DNA of 11,768 bases from a bacterium (GTDB lineage: Bacteria > Patescibacteria > Microgenomatia > Levybacterales > GWA1-39-11): contig JAKAHW010000018.1 of the NCBI GenBank assembly GCA_021825285.1, positions 1 to 11,768 of the forward strand. The letters run 5' to 3'. Positions 1-6,505 of this stretch are shown piece by piece; the stretch's first letter is position 1, and each line of letters begins with the position of its first letter. The notes below the pieces were generated by a model. That model worked only from the letters and a program-made list of their open reading frames with translations. It searched no databases and had not been told where the DNA came from. A program made the position numbers and the translations under genes.

Positions 1-1
1 A

Positions 2-631
2 GAAAAAGATTCCTTGAGTCAAATGAAATATCTAGAAGCCGATTCTAAAGACCACATGAAAATTAATGAGAAAAATTCTCGATTTATGGTTAATACTCTT
101 TGGGCAATGGGACTTGTAAATAAAAGTAAAGTCTTGGATGAAGGTCCCATGAAAACATACGGAGAGGGACAATATATGAATTTTGCTTCAACGGGTGGCT
201 GGACCTTGGGATCAAAACCGACTAGCGAATTGTACTCTTCTACTCCTTTAATAAAATTATCAGATTCACAGGAGGCATTGGTTAAAAAAATTTCTGAAAA
301 TGTTTATAGGCCTTGCTGTGGAAATCCTACGTCATTCCCTGACTGCAATCACGGAATGGCGGCACTTGCTTACATAGAGCTTGCGGTAAAACAAGGAGTT
401 TCTGAAGACAAAATCTATAAAGACCTATTAAAATTAAACTCATTTTGGTTTCCTCAAAATTACGTTGAGTTAGCAACTTATATGAATAAGCAAGGTAAGG
501 ACTGGAAAACAGTTGACGCTAAAAAGATGCTTTCTTCCGAGTTTTCTTCTGCTCAAGGTGCACAAAAGACAAGGCAGTTAATTCAAAACGTCCCCGGAGT
601 AAATGTTCAGGGAGGGGGATGCGGTGCATAA
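2..631 (+). CDS. CcmH-like Cys/His motif protein, 5' partial
   Basis: The reading frame is open from base 2, so the gene starts outside the window; a TTG at 14 is only the first possible start inside it. The 205 residues counted from that TTG carry one striking motif at residues 98-116: a Cys-Cys pair (101-102), then FPDCNHGMA with Cys111 and His113. A helix and a G-V-S-E-D-K-I segment follow. This order (cysteines, helix, G-x-S-x-x-x-I) resembles CcmH/CycL, the thiol reductase of cytochrome c maturation, but the spacing is not the CcmH CxxC, so the similarity is only inferred. A further Cys lies in the GGGCGA tail (Cys203). The stop codon touches the ATG of the CcdA-like gene, so the two are almost certainly co-transcribed. 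A thiol-relay or metal-binding partner of that membrane protein is the best guess. The exact family is not identified. Confidence 0.75.
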   Translation, partial: EKDSLSQMKYLEADSKDHMKINEKNSRFMVNTLWAMGLVNKSKVLDEGPMKTYGEGQYMNFASTGGWTLGSKPTSELYSSTPLIKLSDSQEALVKKISENVYRPCCGNPTSFPDCNHGMAALAYIELAVKQGVSEDKIYKDLLKLNSFWFPQNYVELATYMNKQGKDWKTVDAKKMLSSEFSSAQGAQKTRQLIQNVPGVNVQGGGCGA

Positions 632-1465
632 ATGGAGAATATCTTTCTTCAGACCTCTTTTATAGCTGCTTTTGCTGCCGGTATGGTAGCCTTATTTGCT
701 CCATGCTGTATAACTTTTCTTCTTCCCGCATATTTGGGCAGCGTATTTAAAGAAAAAGAAAAAGTTTTATTTATGACCTTGGTGTTTGCTTCCGGAATCT
801 TTATAGTTCTGGTTCCGGCAGTCTTAGGTGTTGCAGCTCTTTCAAAAACTCTTTTTATATATCACGACCCAATATATTTTGTTGGGGGTTTTGTAATGCT
901 TGCTGTTGCGGCAGTAACACTTAGTGGCCTTAAGCTTCCCATGCCAAATCTGCCTGGAGCAAAACCAGGGAAAACCGACGTCCTATCTATTTTTACATTG
1001 GGTATTTTTTCAGGAATTACCAGCGCATGTTGTGCTCCAGTATTAATAGGTGTTCTAACTTTGTCTTTTCTTTCCCCAAGTTTTTTTGGCGCAATTTTAA
1101 TAGGAGCTTTTTATGTTCTTGGAATGGCTACTCCGCTTCTTATAATTTCAATGTTCCTTCATGGAAAAATTGATAAATTTATGTTTTTACGAAAACCTTT
1201 ATTTTCCTATAGTTTATTTGGACGAAAACAGACAGTTATGACAAGCAATTTTATTGCAGGATTAATATTTTTAGTTACAGGAATTTTAATCGTTTATTTA
1301 AATTATTTAGGTAAACTTGGGATGCAAGATATCGAAGGATTTACGAAAATAATTACAAATGTCGGCGGATACGTGAATGAATTTGTTGGGGGAAACGTGC
1401 TCGCAAACATTGTGTTTGCTGTTGTAGCTATTTTTGCTATTTACAAGATTTCAAAAAAAGTTTAA
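632..1465 (+). CDS. CcdA/DsbD-type cytochrome c biogenesis transmembrane protein
   Basis: A 277-residue integral membrane protein with about seven hydrophobic segments (roughly 10-34, 45-68, 80-100, 120-145, 152-175, 205-225, 255-273). Members of the CcdA/DsbD family carry electrons across the membrane from cytoplasmic thioredoxin to outside thiol proteins, using one Cys in each of two helices. Here both sites are doubled: APCCITFLLPAYL (Cys25-Cys26) matches the family's PCxxPxxPxY first-helix motif, and SACCAP (Cys133-Cys134) matches the second. The adjacent cysteine pairs are unusual and might instead serve metal handling. The ATG follows the previous stop with no gap, and a G-rich stretch (GGAGGGGG, 609-617) inside the upstream gene may help initiation. 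The neighbouring CCGN-motif protein is a likely redox partner. No cytochrome c gene is visible in the window. Confidence 0.85.
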   Translation: MENIFLQTSFIAAFAAGMVALFAPCCITFLLPAYLGSVFKEKEKVLFMTLVFASGIFIVLVPAVLGVAALSKTLFIYHDPIYFVGGFVMLAVAAVTLSGLKLPMPNLPGAKPGKTDVLSIFTLGIFSGITSACCAPVLIGVLTLSFLSPSFFGAILIGAFYVLGMATPLLIISMFLHGKIDKFMFLRKPLFSYSLFGRKQTVMTSNFIAGLIFLVTGILIVYLNYLGKLGMQDIEGFTKIITNVGGYVNEFVGGNVLANIVFAVVAIFAIYKISKKV

Positions 1466-1487
1466 CCTAAGCTATAGATTTTTTTTG

Positions 1488-1497
1488 AAAGGAGGTG
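1488..1497 (+). promoter_or_regulatory. Strong Shine-Dalgarno for the DUF5676-like gene
   Basis: AAAGGAGGTG is a near-perfect complement of the usual 16S rRNA 3' end. GGAGG ends seven bases before the ATG at 1503. It decides the start, excluding an in-frame upstream start at 1434 inside the CcdA-like gene. It also implies that the organism keeps a working anti-Shine-Dalgarno, although most first genes here lack such a site. Confidence 0.9.
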
Positions 1498-1502
1498 AAA
1501 AA

Positions 1503-1763
1503 ATGTTAAACGCAAAAGCATTTGCAAATGCAGCAACAGCCGTTACCGCAGTTTTTTACGTAGTTTGTCTTTTAGTTTCTTATGCTGCCCCGGATTTTGT
1601 ACGTAGTATAGCAAGCTCCTGGATGCATTCAATAAGCTTGGAGGGTCTTAAAGCGAACACGGGGCTAAACTTAGTAGGTGCAGTTTGGGGATTGGTAACA
1701 ATTTCTGTTATTACCTGGGTTACGTCTTACGCTGTTATTTGGCTTTACAATAGGTGGAAATAG
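1503..1763 (+). CDS. Small two-helix membrane protein, DUF5676-like
   Basis: An 86-residue protein with two hydrophobic helices (about 10-30 and 55-78), a short loop with W-M-H-S-I between them, and a conserved-looking end (TWVTSYAVIWLYNRWK). The N-terminal LNAKAFANA followed by a helix, and the overall size, fit the DUF5676 membrane family, which has no known function. The start at 1503 is fixed by an ideal ribosome binding site. The gene lies 37 bases after the CcdA-like gene on the same strand and so probably belongs to its operon, suggesting a role near the same thiol or metal process. Family assignment is from recall of sequence character and is moderately sure. Confidence 0.75.
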   Translation: MLNAKAFANAATAVTAVFYVVCLLVSYAAPDFVRSIASSWMHSISLEGLKANTGLNLVGAVWGLVTISVITWVTSYAVIWLYNRWK

Positions 1764-1765
1764 GT

Positions 1766-2047
1766 TTAGCTTCTATTTTCCATCCAATCGTGGGCGAAGA
1801 TTTCGGGTTTTCCCGAGAAAATCGCTTCTAAGATTTTCGGCAATGTATTCGAGCGTATCTTCTTCCGGTAAGTTTGGATTTTCTTCAAATTTTTGCTTCG
1901 TTGCTTCTTTTCCTTGTCGTATTCTTTTCAAAATCCGTTTTAGTAATATATGGATAAGCAATGCTCATGTTAATTTTGTTTTTTTTAAATTCTTCCCTTG
2001 CGGTGAGTGAAATTGACAATCCATAATATTGTGGTATATTTGGTTTT
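1766..2047 (-). pseudogene. Decayed C-terminal remnant of a short-chain dehydrogenase (SDR)
   Basis: Reading the minus strand in three successive frames gives one continuous SDR-like tail. The first frame (about 2030-1930) has TAREEFKKNKINMSIAYPY then ITKTDFEKN, matching the SDR segment that follows the active-site helix and leads to the P-x-x-[IV]-x-T-x-[MF] motif. A frameshift near 1925 leads into KFEENPNLPEEDTLEYIAEN. A second frameshift near 1830 leads into LEAIFSGKPEIFAHDWMEN and a TAA at 1766-1768. The nucleotide-binding domain and the YxxxK active site are absent, so about 85 of the usual 240-260 residues remain. The upstream edge merges into the histidine kinase start and its promoter. 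The protein cannot be functional as read. Sequencing error could explain one frameshift, but not the missing N-terminal two-thirds. Confidence 0.75.
2013..2040 (+). promoter_or_regulatory. Promoter of the histidine kinase gene (near-leaderless)
   Basis: A perfect -35 TTGACA (2013-2018), a 16-base spacer and a -10 TATATT (2035-2040). Transcription should start about 2046-2048, two or three bases before the ATG at 2050, leaving no room for a ribosome binding site. The elements lie within the antisense of the decayed SDR gene. Confidence 0.75.
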
Positions 2048-2049
2048 AA

Positions 2050-3279
2050 ATGAAGAAAGCGGAGATCTTGCCTGAGGCTAAAAGCAGAGAGAGTCAATCA
2101 GAAGTGCCCCATGCGACCGTAAAAGAAGCAGTGCAAAAAAGGATTACGCATTCTGACCACTCTAGTATTATTCCGGGAATCGATGTAAATGAGCTAAAAC
2201 ATTCTCTGGATCTGTTAAAATATGCTCTTGATTACTCCGAAGCTATTGTAGATTCGGTACGGGTACCGCTCATTGTTCTCAATAAGAAACTTCAAGTACT
2301 TACGGCAAATCGAGCTTTTTATGATTACTTCAAGCTGACACCTAAAGAAACCGAAAACCAATTAATATATAAGCTTAATGGTAATGCTTGGAATATTCCT
2401 AAGCTTAGGATACTTCTGGAAAAGATTCTTCCGGCGAACACCCACTTAGATAATTATGAAGTAGAAATCAACTTACCTCATGTAGGACAAAGAACAATGG
2501 TTCTTAACGCTCGAAGAACATATCGCCAAGTGAACAATACAGAAGCGATTCTACTTGCTTTTGAGGATGTTACCAGCAGAAAGCTTCTTGAAAAACAGAA
2601 AGACGATTTTATTGGTATTGTCTCCCATGAGCTTAAAACTCCGTTATCTAGCATTAAAATCTTTGCGCATCTTTTAGAAAAGCATCATGAGCAGAATAAA
2701 GATGAACGGGGATCCTATTTTTTGTCAAAAATGACAGAGCAAATGGAAAGACTTACGCATCTCATGGCTTCCTTCATGAATGTTTATAAAATTCAGAATG
2801 GGAAGCTTGCTCTACATAAAAAAAACTTTGACATTAATGATTTGATTACTACTGTAGTATCGGATTTTCAATTCACAACAAATTCACATACCATAATACA
2901 TAACGACCAATCAAAGATAAGTATTTACGCTGACAAAGAGAGGGTTGCTCAGGTTTTGGTAAACCTTATCTCAAATGCCATTAAATACTCACCAACTGCT
3001 GAAAAAATCATAATTTCATCTTCGAAATCCGGAAATAATGCAGTAGTTTCCGTGCAAGATTTTGGTTTAGGGATTCCAAAAGAGCAGCATGCAAAAGTGT
3101 TTGACCGTTTTTTTCGAGGAAAAGGAATAGGGGAAGATGTTTCAGGTCTTGGACTTGGGCTTTATATTTCAAGCGAAATAATTGCGCAACATAAGGGAAG
3201 AATGTGGGTAGAGAGTGCTAAAGGTAAGGGCTCTACTTTTTATTTCTCTATACCCGTTGGAAAAAGAAAGATATCATAG
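2050..3279 (+). CDS. PAS-domain sensor histidine kinase, soluble, orphan
   Basis: A 409-residue kinase without membrane segments. A polar N-terminus (1-55) leads into a PAS-like sensor domain (about 60-178; PLIVLNKKLQVLTANRAFYD is the typical first strand and helix). The dimerisation and phosphotransfer domain follows, with His193 in SHELKTPL. The HATPase domain has an N box (NLISNAIKYSP, 305-315), G1 (DFGLGIP, 337-343), an F box (FDRFFRG) and G2 (GLGLGLYIS, 366-374). All catalytic elements are intact, so it should autophosphorylate on His193 and pass phosphate to a response regulator. None is encoded nearby, so the partner must lie elsewhere. The lack of transmembrane helices implies a cytoplasmic signal; the PAS ligand cannot be read. 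The start is set by the promoter just upstream. Confidence 0.93.
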   Translation: MKKAEILPEAKSRESQSEVPHATVKEAVQKRITHSDHSSIIPGIDVNELKHSLDLLKYALDYSEAIVDSVRVPLIVLNKKLQVLTANRAFYDYFKLTPKETENQLIYKLNGNAWNIPKLRILLEKILPANTHLDNYEVEINLPHVGQRTMVLNARRTYRQVNNTEAILLAFEDVTSRKLLEKQKDDFIGIVSHELKTPLSSIKIFAHLLEKHHEQNKDERGSYFLSKMTEQMERLTHLMASFMNVYKIQNGKLALHKKNFDINDLITTVVSDFQFTTNSHTIIHNDQSKISIYADKERVAQVLVNLISNAIKYSPTAEKIIISSSKSGNNAVVSVQDFGLGIPKEQHAKVFDRFFRGKGIGEDVSGLGLGLYISSEIIAQHKGRMWVESAKGKGSTFYFSIPVGKRKIS

Positions 3280-3387
3280 TGTAGTGCTCCTCGCGTAGGG
3301 GGTTTTGTTTGAACAGATCATAAATTTTACCCTAATATCAAGAATATCATCCGGTTCTGGTAAAAACCCAATTTCTTTTTTTATCAT
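3274..3387 (-). CDS. Putative 37-residue protein or gene fragment
   Basis: This short minus-strand ORF begins with ATG at 3387-3385 (MIKKEIGFLPEPDD) and ends with TGA at 3274-3276, overlapping the last six bases of the histidine kinase gene. The predicted peptide is charged at its start, with KFMICSNKTPYARSTTL at its end and no membrane segment. Support comes from a TATAAT ending exactly six bases before the ATG, preceded by TGT (extended -10), the same arrangement as in front of other genes in the window. It could be a real small protein or the surviving 5' end of a lost gene. I do not recognise it. Confidence 0.4.
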   Translation of the reverse strand: MIKKEIGFLPEPDDILDIRVKFMICSNKTPYARSTTL

Positions 3388-3393
3388 TCAGGG

Positions 3394-3402
3394 ATTATAA
3401 CA
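3394..3402 (-). promoter_or_regulatory. Extended -10 promoter for the 37-residue ORF
   Basis: The minus strand reads TGTTATAAT, with TATAAT at 3399-3394, followed by six bases and the ATG. No good -35 element is seen at 16-18 bases, as is common for TGn-extended promoters. The predicted transcript would begin at the start codon. Confidence 0.45.
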
Positions 3403-3470
3403 AAGCTTTTCCTGCATTGATTTGTGAGTTTTTGTATTGCCGTTATGACTTCTTTCTACAGGTGAATATA

Positions 3471-3499
3471 TTGATTTTCAAATAATTTTATCCTATAAT
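3471..3499 (+). promoter_or_regulatory. Leaderless promoter of the radical SAM gene
   Basis: TTGATT (3471-3476), a 17-base spacer and a perfect TATAAT (3494-3499). The ATG at 3506 starts seven bases after the last T of the -10 box, where transcription itself should begin. No Shine-Dalgarno is present. Confidence 0.8.
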
Positions 3500-3505
3500 A
3501 ATGAA

Positions 3506-5005
3506 ATGCTTGAAACAAATTCTTATAGGATAAACTCTGCTTCGTTTACGGAACCAATAGGAAAGAAAGATCATTTAGCTAAGCCTTATCCTGGAGGAGG
3601 ATATGATTTTCTCTTGATTAACGTAAACTCTACTTTTCAACAAGGTTTGATTCCGGATGGAGAAGAGCCTCCTTGGGGATTGGTGAGAGTAGCCGATGTT
3701 GCTAGGAAAACTTACGGAATAAATGCTGGAATTCTGGATTCTCATCGACTAAAACTCATGCCTGAAGAGATTAAGAGACAACTTGAATTAATAAGACCTA
3801 AAATTGTTGGTCTTAATCCTACATCCGTAAACATAGCTGAGGCCCAAAGCATTGCTGCTATTTGTGACTTCTTAGGCATTCCTGTTATCTTGGGAGGGGT
3901 TCATGCCACTTTAAATCCCGCTATTGCCAGGAGAGACTTTCCTGAGTCAAAGGCAATTATAAGAGGTAATGGGGAAATTGTTACAGGGTTACTAGTTAAA
4001 GGCTTATTGGACGGAAACGAACCTCCTTTAAAAGGCGTGTACTATGAAAATGATGACTATTCAAGAGTTGACTTTGCTCCAAAAATGAGTGCAAATGACC
4101 TTCCTGTTATTAATCAGGATGAACTTATTGATAAGCCTCTTTTTCGTCATAAAGTAACGATAGGAGGAAAGCCTAAAGTAATTAACGAAGCTACTCTTTA
4201 TATTTCTCAAGGATGTCCCTTTGAATGTTCTTTCTGTGCATCCCCTGTTATGAATGATAGAGGGAATCCTTTTACGAAACCATACGACCGTCCTAATTCC
4301 TCAAGAGTAATTGAACAAATTCAAAATTGTATTGATTTAGGTGCTGATGCTATACACTTTCTCGATGACATGGCGTTTACCTTGCAAAGGCACATACAAG
4401 AGCTATATTATGGACTTGCAGAAAAACAATTATTAGGAAAATTCATTTGGAGAGGGTTGACACGAGTTCCCGTGGTAAATCATTTAGACGAACAGACGAT
4501 GAAAATGCTCGCGGAAACAGGCATTTGGAAAATTGCCTTGGGTATTGAAAGCGGGAACAATGATATTTTAAAAAGAATAAATAAGGGAATTACGCGTGAC
4601 GAAGCATTTAGAGCCGTTTATAAATTAGGCTCGGAAGGAATACAGGTAAAAGGATTTTTTATTATGGGATTTCCTGGAGAGACAGAGAGTCAAATTATTC
4701 AGACTCAGCAGTTTATTTATCTTCTGAGAGAGGTGGGCTTGACCGATCTTGCTATTTTCCAATTCAAACCCTATCCAGGAACTAAAGAATACGATTTCCT
4801 TGCAAAGGAAAAACCTGAGGCTCTCTTAGAATTAAGCTATCTAAGGCAATCCCAGACAGGACTTAAAGGAAAAGCGCAGTTTAGAATTGAACAGCATGAT
4901 TCTTGGCTTCCTGACGAACTGACAATTTCTGAAATACCTAGTGGGAAAGTTCGTGAATATGTGATGCAGACAATAAGTGAGTTTTATGGAAAAGAAATTG
5001 CCTAA
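3506..5005 (+). CDS. B12-binding-type radical SAM protein
   Basis: A 499-residue protein with the two-domain layout of class B radical SAM enzymes. The N-terminal part (about 33-170) has a cobalamin-binding-like Rossmann fold, with WGLVRVADVARK, IVGLNPTSVNI, GGVHATLNP and RGNGEI. The radical SAM domain carries the [4Fe-4S] ligands Cys237, Cys241 and Cys244 (GCPFECSFC), then IHFLDDMA (283-290), GIESGNNDILKRINKG (346-361) and FFIMGFPGET (384-393). The enzyme should cleave S-adenosylmethionine to start a radical reaction, often a methylation or ring rearrangement in this class; the substrate cannot be read. Only a partial DxHxxG-like motif is seen (DSHRLK, 78-83), so cobalamin use is uncertain. 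The gene stands alone, with its own promoter and no obvious pathway neighbours. Confidence 0.9.
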   Translation: MLETNSYRINSASFTEPIGKKDHLAKPYPGGGYDFLLINVNSTFQQGLIPDGEEPPWGLVRVADVARKTYGINAGILDSHRLKLMPEEIKRQLELIRPKIVGLNPTSVNIAEAQSIAAICDFLGIPVILGGVHATLNPAIARRDFPESKAIIRGNGEIVTGLLVKGLLDGNEPPLKGVYYENDDYSRVDFAPKMSANDLPVINQDELIDKPLFRHKVTIGGKPKVINEATLYISQGCPFECSFCASPVMNDRGNPFTKPYDRPNSSRVIEQIQNCIDLGADAIHFLDDMAFTLQRHIQELYYGLAEKQLLGKFIWRGLTRVPVVNHLDEQTMKMLAETGIWKIALGIESGNNDILKRINKGITRDEAFRAVYKLGSEGIQVKGFFIMGFPGETESQIIQTQQFIYLLREVGLTDLAIFQFKPYPGTKEYDFLAKEKPEALLELSYLRQSQTGLKGKAQFRIEQHDSWLPDELTISEIPSGKVREYVMQTISEFYGKEIA

Positions 5006-5026
5006 TAAATTTTATTGTTTTATCAT
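4998..5026 (+). promoter_or_regulatory. Leaderless promoter of the deoxyribosyltransferase-like gene
   Basis: TTGCCT (4998-5003), a 17-base spacer and TATCAT (5021-5026), followed by six bases and ATG at 5033. The -35 element overlaps the end of the radical SAM gene. This geometry picks ATG 5033 over an in-frame TTG at 5015, which would place the -10 box inside the coding region. Confidence 0.6.
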
Positions 5027-5032
5027 AAATAC

Positions 5033-5449
5033 ATGAAGAAAGTATTTTTTTCGGTTAGCTATAAAAATAAAGATCATTTAAGCAAGGAAATTTTATGTAT
5101 GAAAAAATTATTAAAAAAGTTTTCTTTAAAAATGAATGTATTTGTTTCAGAATACTCATTTTCTCCAAAACAGGAAAAAGAGATGATGAAGAAGGCTCTA
5201 GAAGAAATAGAAAATAGCGATTTTTTTATTGCAGAAGTTTCGGAAAAAGCAATCGGAGTCGGTATTGAAATGGGCTTTGCCAAAGCATTAAAAAAACCAA
5301 TATTATATTTGAGAAATGCAGGCGCTGAACATTCTACGACTGCAAGTGGGATATCGGATTTCAGAATAGTTTATAGAGATACGGAGGAATTAGAGAGCGG
5401 TCTTTCAGAAGCACTTACAAAACTTATTTCGCAAACAAGGAATACTTAG
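5033..5449 (+). CDS. Nucleoside 2-deoxyribosyltransferase-like protein
   Basis: A 138-residue single-domain protein. The first strand KVFFSVSYKNK, the middle segment IENSDFFIAEVSEKAIGVGIEMGFAKAL (in two parts, 60-86) and the strand PILYLRN follow the nucleoside 2-deoxyribosyltransferase/DNPH1 fold. In that family the Glu of the GxGxE segment is the nucleophile; here it is Glu79. Family members exchange or hydrolyse the bond between base and deoxyribose, either to salvage nucleosides or to destroy modified nucleotides. It ends three bases before the stop of the convergent HAD gene. With Nudix and HAD genes nearby, nucleotide-pool cleaning is a reasonable inference. A non-enzymatic relative with a similar fold is an alternative. 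Confidence 0.75.
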   Translation: MKKVFFSVSYKNKDHLSKEILCMKKLLKKFSLKMNVFVSEYSFSPKQEKEMMKKALEEIENSDFFIAEVSEKAIGVGIEMGFAKALKKPILYLRNAGAEHSTTASGISDFRIVYRDTEELESGLSEALTKLISQTRNT

Positions 5450-5452
5450 GTT

Positions 5453-6094
5453 TTAAGTTACTACTTTTATGATTTCGCAAAAATCATTAATAATAAAATT
5501 TGGATTATATTTCTTTAAAAATTCTATTTCGTAAAACATTTTGTTTATTTTCGGATAATAAAGTAAAGTATCGACTCCTGCGTTATTTCCAGCTCCGAGA
5601 TCACTTTTAGAGTCGCCTACAATTATTGATTGATCCATTGTTCCATTTAGTAACTTCACAGCTTTATATATCATTTCGGGATCTGGTTTATGCTTTGTTA
5701 CATCGTTCCCTGTCAAAACTACTTCAAACATACCTTCTATGTTATTGTTTTCTAATGCTGGCATAATAGTTGATTGAAGCGCAGTAGTAATTAACGCCAT
5801 TTTTTTACCCTTCATCTTTAAAATTTTCAACGTTTCTTCCACGCCGTCATTAAGCCTAGCTTTTTGATAACTCTTGTCAACGTTTGACACAAATTTTTTT
5901 GAAAAATTTTCAATATCCCTAACGCCTAATTTTTTAGGTCCATTCCAGTCTCCAAAAACCTCCTGAATGATAGTGTTATTATCAGGATAAATATTAAGTT
6001 CAGCGAAAAGGTTTTTGTACGTATTTAAAAGGATATCTAGTGTTTTAGCCAAGCACCCATCCCAATCAAATAAGATGTAATCGTATTTTCCCAT
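5453..6094 (-). CDS. HAD-superfamily phosphatase (phosphoglycolate phosphatase-like)
   Basis: A 213-residue HAD hydrolase with all four motifs. Motif I is ILFDWDGCL with nucleophile Asp10 and acid/base Asp12; motif II is LITTALQS (Thr103/Thr104); motif III is Lys136 in KHKPDPEMI; motif IV is VGDSKSDLGAGNNAG (Asp161, Asp165). The helical cap between 15 and 85 is of the C1 type, as in phosphoglycolate phosphatase, 5'-nucleotidases and beta-phosphoglucomutase. The substrate cannot be told, but a small phosphorylated metabolite or nucleotide is likely. The ATG lies five bases after the Nudix stop, with no ribosome binding site and no promoter of its own, so it is the last gene of a DUF4342-Nudix-HAD operon and probably translated by coupling. 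Confidence 0.88.
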   Translation of the reverse strand: MGKYDYILFDWDGCLAKTLDILLNTYKNLFAELNIYPDNNTIIQEVFGDWNGPKKLGVRDIENFSKKFVSNVDKSYQKARLNDGVEETLKILKMKGKKMALITTALQSTIMPALENNNIEGMFEVVLTGNDVTKHKPDPEMIYKAVKLLNGTMDQSIIVGDSKSDLGAGNNAGVDTLLYYPKINKMFYEIEFLKKYNPNFIINDFCEIIKVVT

Positions 6095-6099
6095 TTTGG

Positions 6100-6489
6100 C
6101 TAAAAATTCTTGTCGTAGAAAGAACGTGTAGCTTTCATAAGGCTTAAGCGTTTGATTTCGTCAATTGTGAAGTAGCCATAACCTTGGATTTCGTTCATGT
6201 CAACTTTCATCTCTCCTCCAATAATTACAGCTTTGTAAAACCCGAAATAGTGGGATTTATAATCCGTTTTTTCAATATGAATTGGTTTTTCGTCCAAAAC
6301 TTTGATATCCAGGTTTATTTCCTCTTTGATTTCCCTAGCTATTCCTTCAGCCTCAGTTTCATTTTCCTCAAAAGATCCTCCCGGATGCCTCCACTGGCTT
6401 CCAAAAGGTTTGTTATTTGATTGTTGGATAAGGAAATGCTTGCCCTCTACTTCTATAACAGCAACTCCCCCTGAAAGTTTTTTTACCAT
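6100..6489 (-). CDS. Nudix hydrolase
   Basis: A 129-residue protein of one Nudix domain. The Nudix box runs from Gly38 to Leu60 (GSFEENE, then AREIKEEINL) and keeps Glu44, Arg52, Glu53, Glu56 and Glu57, the residues that bind the catalytic metal. The Gly near the end of the consensus box is Asn59 here, a tolerated but uncommon change. Nudix enzymes hydrolyse nucleoside diphosphates linked to another group, such as oxidised nucleotides, ADP-ribose or dinucleoside polyphosphates; FGSQWRHPGGSFE resembles the general MutT-like set. It starts 16 bases after the DUF4342 stop without a ribosome binding site, and is followed five bases later by the HAD phosphatase, making a probable three-gene operon. 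Confidence 0.9.
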   Translation of the reverse strand: MVKKLSGGVAVIEVEGKHFLIQQSNNKPFGSQWRHPGGSFEENETEAEGIAREIKEEINLDIKVLDEKPIHIEKTDYKSHYFGFYKAVIIGGEMKVDMNEIQGYGYFTIDEIKRLSLMKATRSFYDKNF

Positions 6490-6505
6490 TTTTTTGTTTG
6501 AAGAT

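Noticed and set aside
1434..1502. Longer N-terminus for the DUF5676-like protein from an in-frame start at 1434
   Set aside because: It would overlap the CcdA-like gene, whereas an ideal ribosome binding site directs initiation to 1503.
1773..1961. Intact 62-codon minus-strand gene
   Set aside because: It is the middle frame of the same SDR remnant; its last residues are out-of-frame noise, as the next frame restores the SDR ending.
1885..2097. Intact 70-codon minus-strand gene
   Set aside because: Its protein-like part is only the first frame of the broken SDR remnant, and its start lies inside the kinase coding region.
3286..3310. Terminator-like CTCC...GGGG with T-rich tail after the kinase
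   Set aside because: The stem is only four pairs, one of them wobble, and the bases are better explained as coding sequence of the minus-strand small ORF.
5444..5458. Inverted repeat ACTTA/TAAGT between convergent genes as a bidirectional terminator
   Set aside because: Five AT-rich pairs without a T run are too weak to call.
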